Shown: positions 58,683 to 64,000 of the stretch, piece by piece
Layout of the letters: each line of letters begins with the position of its first letter
How positions within the stretch are numbered: position 1 is the first letter of the stretch
NCBI GenBank assembly: GCA_965197635.1
Contig: CBDANN010000008.1
Location: forward strand, 682,001-746,000
From: Bin87 sp965197635
GTDB taxonomy: Bacteria; Chloroflexota; Dehalococcoidia; Lucifugimonadales; UBA3495
Direction of reading: 5' to 3'
DNA: 64,000 bases
Notes under the pieces: model-generated
The model's database searches: none
Told to the model about the DNA's origin: nothing
Seen by the model: the letters and a program-made list of their open reading frames with translations, nothing else
Translations under genes and position numbers: made by a program

Positions 58683-60293
58683 TTAGCCGTTCTCCTGGCC
58701 CAATTCCCGAGATTGGCGGTAATTCTCTAAGGCCTCGGCGAACTGCTGCTCGAATGACTCCCTCTGTGCCGCGGCTGGCCCACCGGCCAGTAAATCCCGG
58801 TCCACCAGGCGACGCAATTCTTGCAGCCGCGTTAGCCTCTGCTCCTCGGCGTCGGCAGTATCTCGCGGCCCTTCATCACGCAGTCGTCGTAGTTCTGCGG
58901 CGTGCCGGGCGGTGGCGTCATCCGTGGGGTCCTTGACGCCCATCATTGTCCGCAGGATCTCATCCGCCGTCCACCCAACGATATCCTCGGTATTAGTGGT
59001 GGCCGTAACGACGCCGTTGGCATCCCGGTTCAGCAGATGCACCTGCCCCGTCTTCAACCCGGCTACCACAAAGGGCGAGTGTGTGGTCGCGAAAATTTGC
59101 ACATTGGGAAAATACTTTCGTAACGCTGGGATTACCTTGCGTTGCCAGGTCGGATGCAGATGGTTTTCGATTTCGTCAATCAGCAACACCCCGGGTTTTT
59201 GATCCCAACCAAATTTATAATTGTTGGCTTTGAGGAGGGTATTCGCGAGCTTCCTTATCCACCAAATGGTTTCCCCGGTACCGGAGCTGAGTTCTTCAGC
59301 CTTGAGGGGATCTAAGTAGCCGCCCTTACTGTTTACGTCATTCGTCTTAATGCGCACACCGATATCCCTGCTGGCAGAGATAGATGGAATACCACCTGAT
59401 GATTTGTCTTCAATGATCCTCGTATCGTCTAAAGGCAAGTCCTTCGCAACGATCTCTGGACATATTTCTCTGGCACAAAAATAGGAAAGGCATATGGCTT
59501 GCATCAAGTTGGCATATGCTTTGCTTTGGAATCCGGATGCCCGCATAAACACATCCTCATCGGGAATGATCGACCAAAATCCTGGACCAAAATATAGTTC
59601 TGCTTGTTCACCGCAAGCAGCGTAAATTTCAAGGAAATCGCGCCCAGTCTCCTTGGCGACTTCGACAATTGTCTTGCCTTGTAGTCGCTCAACTTCTTCA
59701 AGAATCGGAAGTGTTACCACGTCGTATTCGTCGCTTTCTGGGGTATGCCGAAGTATTTCGTACATGCGGTTGTCGATTCGCCTATCAACTGTACGAGGGT
59801 CAAACGCATCTTCCGGATCATCCGACACTATTTCTCTAACTCTTTCTAGCATCACCTCTGTCTGAGCGAGTACCCATTCGTATGTGGATAAAAAGCCGAT
59901 TTGATTGGCAGCTCGCCGGTTGGCTTCTATGAAAGTCACTCGATCAGAGTACAAGCCTTTCATAAAATATATGTATTCCAATCCACCTATATCAAGTACA
60001 TCGAAATCGAGTGTTTCAGGGGTGTGCCCGCCCGTGCGTAGAAATGCCTCGATCTCCTCCCTCATGTCTTCGCTAAGCCCGAGCCAGAAACCTGAGGAAG
60101 CAGCCTCCTCTACACTATCTAGATCTATATCACCTAGCCAAAGATCGAGAGCGCGGAGTATAGCTGTTTTGCCACAAGCATTTGGTCCGATGAACACGTT
60201 GACGTGCGGGTCCAGAACGAACTCATGCTTTTCCCGAGTATAAGGCCACGCCCGCGACTGCTTGGTTATCCGCCTGATATGCATCTCCGTCAC
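58683..60293 (-). CDS. AAA (SMC-like) ATPase, PtuA-like
   Basis: 536 aa, OLD/RecF-like AAA ATPase. Walker A is FIGPNACGKTAILRALD at 36-43, the signature-like motif SSGTGETIWWIRKLANTLL near 345, Walker B GVLLIDEIENHLHPTWQRKV near 375 and the switch FATTHSPFVVAGLKTG near 405. The C-terminus is a charged helical tail (about 465-536). Together with the downstream HNH gene it has the Septu PtuA-PtuB arrangement. In Septu the ATPase forms an oligomer holding PtuB; that is literature knowledge, applied here by analogy. Confidence 0.82.
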   Translation of the reverse strand: MTEMHIRRITKQSRAWPYTREKHEFVLDPHVNVFIGPNACGKTAILRALDLWLGDIDLDSVEEAASSGFWLGLSEDMREEIEAFLRTGGHTPETLDFDVLDIGGLEYIYFMKGLYSDRVTFIEANRRAANQIGFLSTYEWVLAQTEVMLERVREIVSDDPEDAFDPRTVDRRIDNRMYEILRHTPESDEYDVVTLPILEEVERLQGKTIVEVAKETGRDFLEIYAACGEQAELYFGPGFWSIIPDEDVFMRASGFQSKAYANLMQAICLSYFCAREICPEIVAKDLPLDDTRIIEDKSSGGIPSISASRDIGVRIKTNDVNSKGGYLDPLKAEELSSGTGETIWWIRKLANTLLKANNYKFGWDQKPGVLLIDEIENHLHPTWQRKVIPALRKYFPNVQIFATTHSPFVVAGLKTGQVHLLNRDANGVVTATTNTEDIVGWTADEILRTMMGVKDPTDDATARHAAELRRLRDEGPRDTADAEEQRLTRLQELRRLVDRDLLAGGPAAAQRESFEQQFAEALENYRQSRELGQENG

Positions 60294-60332
60294 CTCTCGC
60301 GGGCCATTCTACTTCAACACCACGCCCTCAGC

Positions 60333-61472
60333 CTAGTAATCCAGCCACAACCGCCCCCACTCCGTCTTCAGCGCCTTCTTGACCCGCCGCTTCCCTATCG
60401 TGTTCAGCCAATACCCATTGTGGTACAAGTTGCTCGCCGCGTACGCCCAGCCGGCCAGCGGCGACCGCAGCAGCGCGTTTTCGAGGGGCTTCAGCGGGCC
60501 CCAGTAGATCATCTTCTGCCCGCGGCTGGCGAAGGTATTTTCGTTGTCGGCGAAGTTCCAGTTGACGCGGCTGATGTCGGGTTCGTCGCCCACTACCTCG
60601 ATGTCGCGCATATCGCCGATGCCCAGGCCGCGCTCGTGGGCCAGGCGGATGAACCGCAGGGACAGCGGGTCGAACCCCATCATGGACGCCACCACCGCGT
60701 CCACGGCCACCTGGTCGGCGCCGGCCACGATGCGGTTCTTGATGTGCCACCGCATCGCCCGGGGGCCTGGACCGTCGCCGGCGAAGGTGCCGTCGGTTAC
60801 GGCGAAGATGCCGGGGTGGATCTCCTGCTGGATCGCCAGCAGGTCCACCAGCGTTTCGTGGATCACCGAGTGCGTCCAGTGGCGCTTGCGGTGCAGCAGG
60901 CCGCCGAAGGCGTTCTTCATTGCACCGGTCATGGTGGTGAAGACGTGGGTCTTCATGGTGGGCAGATGGACGATGTTCTTGCCGGCGAACAGCTGGGGTA
61001 TCTCGATGCCTTCAGGATAGATGTCATCGAGGACCAGCATTTCGGCCTTTGGCTCGTAGCGCACCCACGGCTCCGGCGGCGTGTCCAGGTGCACCGTGCG
61101 CAGGCCGTACTTGTCCTGCACCGGCTTGTGCTTGTTGTTGACCTCTCCCTCGAAGGAGTCGACGACCACCGTCCCGTTATGCGCGGCGATCAGTCCCTGG
61201 TGTCCCATGTTCTGCAGGGCGCAGACGACACCCTCCAGCTGCCAGGGCGTCGTTGAGCATCCGGGATACCAGTGCTGCCACGAGATGTTGATCTTCAACA
61301 GCGTCTCGCGCTCCGGCGACAGGACTTGCTCCGCACCGGCGAGACGCATCGCCCGCTCCACGTCGGCCAGCACCGTCTCCGGCGTCGTCGCCACCACCGC
61401 CACCACCGGCGTACCCGTTCTCCGCACGCCCGCAGTCTGTGGATTCCTGCCCAACCGTTCAACAGTAGTCAT
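60333..61472 (-). CDS. DUF362 domain protein
   Basis: About 379 aa from ATG 61472 (MTTVERLGRNPQTAGVRRTG). Family features are LLKINISWQHWYPGCSTTPW (the K-x-N start of DUF362), NIVHLPTMKTHVFTTMTGAM and KNAFGGLLHRKRHWTHSVIH, VDLLAIQQEIHPGIFAVTDG and DQVAVDAVVASMMGFDP. No ferredoxin-type cysteines are fused. A start at 61556 is possible but would begin inside a long palindrome. Function unknown; related proteins are thought to be redox or Fe-S associated. Confidence 0.8.
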   Translation of the reverse strand: MTTVERLGRNPQTAGVRRTGTPVVAVVATTPETVLADVERAMRLAGAEQVLSPERETLLKINISWQHWYPGCSTTPWQLEGVVCALQNMGHQGLIAAHNGTVVVDSFEGEVNNKHKPVQDKYGLRTVHLDTPPEPWVRYEPKAEMLVLDDIYPEGIEIPQLFAGKNIVHLPTMKTHVFTTMTGAMKNAFGGLLHRKRHWTHSVIHETLVDLLAIQQEIHPGIFAVTDGTFAGDGPGPRAMRWHIKNRIVAGADQVAVDAVVASMMGFDPLSLRFIRLAHERGLGIGDMRDIEVVGDEPDISRVNWNFADNENTFASRGQKMIYWGPLKPLENALLRSPLAGWAYAASNLYHNGYWLNTIGKRRVKKALKTEWGRLWLDY

Positions 61473-61492
61473 CAAAAATGTCACCATATTTT

Positions 61493-61560
61493 TAGCATGG
61501 ATGTACAGGATAAATGGGATAAGGATTCGCTTATCCTGAATATCCTGTGCATCCATGCTA
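61493..61560. repeat. 68-bp imperfect palindrome
   Basis: The left arm begins TAGCATGGATGTACAGGATA and pairs with the right arm TATCCTGTGCATCCATGCTA with one mismatch; after a small bulge GGATAAG pairs with CTTATCC. It fills the gap between the luciferase-like gene's stop and the DUF362 start on the minus strand. It could be a dispersed repeat or a terminator/attenuator. Confidence 0.7.
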
Positions 61561-61562
61561 GT

Positions 61563-62690
61563 CTATTTGTTCTGGAAATGCGGTATCACGTATTCCCCGA
61601 AGAGGCGGATGGAGTTCATCACCTCTTCGTGGGTGGCGTATCCGGCCTGGAAGATGGGCATGATTTCGTCCACGCCCATGGCCTCGAACTCTTCGATCAC
61701 CCGGATGCAGGCGTCGGGGTCGCCCACGCAGTAGCCGCCGCCGGCCAGGAGTTCTTCGGGCGTGGGTGGTTTCTGCTGTTGCGGGTCCTCCGAGGGCCGT
61801 GCGGGACCACCGCCGCGCACCGCGCCGCCCTGCACGTAGAACTGGTATTCCTCCGGCACCGCGTCCCGGTCAACGCCGGCCCATTCCAGCACGAACCGCT
61901 GACGGCTCTGCTCCAGGTACCACGCTGCTACCTCGGCCCCCTTCTGCCGCGCCTTGGCGTCGTTCTCGTCGCAGAACCCTATGGTTGACGCCACCACCTG
62001 CCGGTTCACGAAACGTCCGACCGGCGTGGGATTCTCGATGGCCTCGTAGTAGGCGTTCACCAACCCCCGCGTCTTGTCGGTCCCGCCCAGGGTGTTCACC
62101 AGGCAACCCACGCCGAGCTGTCCGGCCAGCCGGAAGGTGTCCTCCTGGGTGCAGGCCATCCACAGCGGCGGATGAGGCTGCTGCAAGGGCTTGGGTATCA
62201 CCTCACGGGGCGGGATCGTCCAGTTCTCCCCGTCGTGGCTGAACACTTCGTCGCACCACATCCGGGGCAGGCATTCCAGTGTTTCCACCATCATGCTCTG
62301 CGTGCGCGCCACGTCCGTTCCGAAGGGCGTCAATTGGTATGGCCCCTTGGTGCGTCCCACGCCCACGTCCACGCGCCCGTCGCTCAGGATGTCCAACGTG
62401 GATGCCCGCGCCGCTACGTGCAGCGGGTGATGCACCGGGGCGAGAACCACGCCGAATCCCAGCCGCATTTTCTTGGTGTGCTGGGCCATCACCGCCAGCA
62501 TCACCTCCGGGGCTGACGAGTGGGCGAACTCGGTCAGGAAGTGGTGTTCCACCAACCACGTCCGCTCGAAGCCCATCTCCTCGGCGTACTGCACCTGCCG
62601 CACCGCGTTCCACAGCGTGTCGTATTCCGCCGTGTCCGTCCACGGGCGCGGCATCTGCAACTCGTAAAACATGCCAAACTTCATAGCCAA
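61563..62690 (-). CDS. LLM class flavin-dependent oxidoreductase
   Basis: 375 aa, bacterial luciferase-like (FMN) branch, distinct from the F420-type at 247. Motifs are KFGMFYELQMPRPW, GFERTWLVEHHFLTEFAHSS, RLGFGVVLAPVHHPLHVAAR and LDILSDGRVDVGVGRTKGPY. Substrate unknown. Followed on the same strand by DUF362. Confidence 0.87.
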   Translation of the reverse strand: MAMKFGMFYELQMPRPWTDTAEYDTLWNAVRQVQYAEEMGFERTWLVEHHFLTEFAHSSAPEVMLAVMAQHTKKMRLGFGVVLAPVHHPLHVAARASTLDILSDGRVDVGVGRTKGPYQLTPFGTDVARTQSMMVETLECLPRMWCDEVFSHDGENWTIPPREVIPKPLQQPHPPLWMACTQEDTFRLAGQLGVGCLVNTLGGTDKTRGLVNAYYEAIENPTPVGRFVNRQVVASTIGFCDENDAKARQKGAEVAAWYLEQSRQRFVLEWAGVDRDAVPEEYQFYVQGGAVRGGGPARPSEDPQQQKPPTPEELLAGGGYCVGDPDACIRVIEEFEAMGVDEIMPIFQAGYATHEEVMNSIRLFGEYVIPHFQNK

Positions 62691-62778
62691 TTCTCCTACG
62701 CCACGCTGACATTACGAGCGTAGCGTGCCAATCCCTTCGTGGCGCATAATCGTTCGCCGTCGGGGACACCAAATCATA

Positions 62779-63561
62779 CTACACCGCAGTCCAACCACCA
62801 TCCACCACCAGCAGGTGGCCCGTGGTTGCCCCTGCTGAATCGCTGGCCAGATAGATCGCCGCGCCCACCAGTTCTTCGGGGTCCATACGCCGGCCCAGGG
62901 GCATCTTTACCGCGAGTTCCGCCCTCACCTCGTCGGCGTCGCGGTCATCAGCCTCCAGGAGGCCCGGTGTGGTCGTAGGCCCGGGCCCGATGGCGTTTAC
63001 GGTGACACCATGCTGTGCCCATTCCAGGGCCAATACCCGGGTCAGGTTCGCCAGACCTCCCTTGCTGGCGCAGTAGGCGGCCCGGTTCACTGCTCCTACC
63101 AACGCCATTTGGGACGCCACGCTGATGATGCGCCCGAACCCGTGGGGGATCATCAATCGCGCGGCGGCCTGAGCGCAGAAAAACGCTCCTTTTAAGTTGG
63201 TATCAAGCACGGCATCCCAATCCTCTTCGGTGACCTCCAACGCGGGCGCGCGACGGCGGATGCCAGCGTTGTTCACCAATATGTCCAGACCGCCGAGGTC
63301 GTTTGTCGCCTGCTGCATGGTCGGAGCAATAGCCGCAATGTCCTGCACGTCCAGGTCGTAGGTCAATGCCGCGCGGCCCTCGTCGTTGATTCGCTGGGCG
63401 GTGTCGGCCATGCCCTCTCGGCCGTGATCCGTGGGCAGGTCGGTCACCGCCACGTCGGCTCCTGCCTGGGCCAGGCCCACGGCCAACGCCGCTCCGATGC
63501 CTCGCGCCGCCCCGGTTACCAACGCCTTCCGTCCTGTCAAATCTAAACCTGAGTATGGCAT
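62779..63561 (-). CDS. SDR family NAD(P)-dependent oxidoreductase
   Basis: 260 aa from ATG 63561, with AGGAG eight bases upstream. Motifs are KALVTGAARGIGAALAVGLA, ILVNNAGIRRR, IISVASQMAL and the YxxxK in AAYCASKGGL; the end GHLLVVDGGWTAV is typical. Gluconate-5-dehydrogenase or FabG-like; substrate unknown. The open frame extends upstream but without family similarity. Confidence 0.88.
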   Translation of the reverse strand: MPYSGLDLTGRKALVTGAARGIGAALAVGLAQAGADVAVTDLPTDHGREGMADTAQRINDEGRAALTYDLDVQDIAAIAPTMQQATNDLGGLDILVNNAGIRRRAPALEVTEEDWDAVLDTNLKGAFFCAQAAARLMIPHGFGRIISVASQMALVGAVNRAAYCASKGGLANLTRVLALEWAQHGVTVNAIGPGPTTTPGLLEADDRDADEVRAELAVKMPLGRRMDPEELVGAAIYLASDSAGATTGHLLVVDGGWTAV

Positions 63562-64000
63562 GATATTGCTCCTATCGCATGTTCGGTTTCCTCTGCTCAC
63601 CATCATTCTAACCCGCCCTGAAATGAGCGGCGGGAAAGCGTCGAATATTGTCGTACGTCGCCATGACGCGGATCTGTTGGGAGGTCCCAGCGCGCACTGG
63701 CAAATGTGTTGCCAGTGCGCGCAAGGCAACTTCCCCCGGCACTCGATGCGGGGGTAGTAATTTGGTTGCTTTGCCAACGGCTGGACCGGACTTCACAGAC
63801 AATCTGTCGGCGCGCGGCGCTCGGTACACCGCGCTCGATGCCTGATCCTGTCCACCTCGTTTTGTCCCCCTTGTCCCTGTGAAATTACCTGCTCCGGCTG
63901 CAAGTCGGCGTCCGCCAGCAATCCCCGCGATTGCCATAATCCTGCTTCTGACTGACGAGGCGATTTCGCTACTCGCAGGATTGGAACGAAGATTGCCGCC
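63562..64000. other. terminal stretch without recognisable gene
   Basis: Only a strong hairpin is seen: a 13-bp stem at 63690-63702 and 63710-63722 (arms contain GCGCACTGGC and GCCAGTGCGC) with a 7-base loop. Open frames here are short and unconvincing. Confidence 0.5.

Noticed and set aside
63608..63937. A 109-codon minus-strand frame at the right edge
   Set aside because: No motif or ribosome site, and it crosses a strong 13-bp hairpin.

Overview
The window is GC-rich (about 60 %) bacterial chromosome. Several things suggest a Chloroflexota member, perhaps near the SAR202 / Dehalococcoidia-like lineages: F420/FMN luciferase-like oxidoreductases, an XdhA-type molybdenum hydroxylase, SDRs, a stand-alone Rieske protein, multiple Uma2 (DUF820) proteins, a Gram-positive-style LexA box, and a compact nusA-ylxR-infB-rbfA-truB cluster. 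This assignment is inference from gene content; there is no rRNA or other phylogenetic marker here beyond NusA, IF-2, GroEL and S20. I found no tRNA, rRNA or CRISPR array.

Layout. 0.2-6.5 kb: catabolic and transport genes (LLM oxidoreductase, ABC exporter, NMT1-like binding protein, SDR, Zn-alcohol dehydrogenase). 6.5-8.7 kb: a compact type II restriction-modification unit (D12 adenine methylase, divergent XRE controller, putative PD-(D/E)xK nuclease) with a clear inverted-repeat operator between the divergent genes. 8.7-10.3 kb: an amidohydrolase. 10.4-27.1 kb: a decaying defence and insertion-sequence island. It holds a broken LivK-like gene, IS5-, IS630- and IS1182-type elements, an orphan RNA polymerase alpha-CTD fragment beside a tandem 288-bp repeat, and a ruined type I R-M operon (hsdM 5' truncated and deleted, hsdS split by a 134-bp element, a DUF4365 gene with one in-frame stop, an unknown gene, hsdR cut off by two ISs). 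The island ends with an intact single-chain MmeI-like restriction-methylase.

27.3-34.2 kb: a molybdenum hydroxylase subunit, a frameshifted nucleotidyltransferase-HEPN gene, a MITE of the same family as the resident IS, a broken FN3 secreted protein, hicB with a frameshifted hicA, a Rieske protein and a frameshifted corrinoid-binding protein. 34.3-37.7 kb: five Uma2 genes in tandem with an exact 691-bp period. 37.7-51.6 kb: housekeeping genes (folD, queA, nusA-ylxR-infB-rbfA-truB, lexA, rpsT, groEL, a dCTP deaminase/dUTPase-like gene, queG, an EVE-domain gene), broken only by a nested repeat cassette before groEL. 51.8-57.9 kb: thiolase-like, YchF-like GTPase, GNAT, VOC and larE-larC genes. 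57.9-60.3 kb: a two-gene AAA-ATPase + HNH module of Septu (PtuA/PtuB) type. 60.3-63.6 kb: DUF362, luciferase-like and SDR genes.

The dominant theme is layered anti-phage defence and toxin-antitoxin genes (type II R-M, type I R-M relic, MmeI-like, Septu-like, HicAB, NTase-HEPN) embedded in mobile DNA. The least explained structures are the roughly 133-bp elements bounded by 11-bp arms around a 6-bp core (one splits hsdS so precisely that removing it restores the frame), and the five-copy Uma2 array whose copies vary mainly in a central block. Frameshifts are frequent in accessory genes; some may be sequencing errors, but the IS junctions and in-frame excision logic are independent of that.
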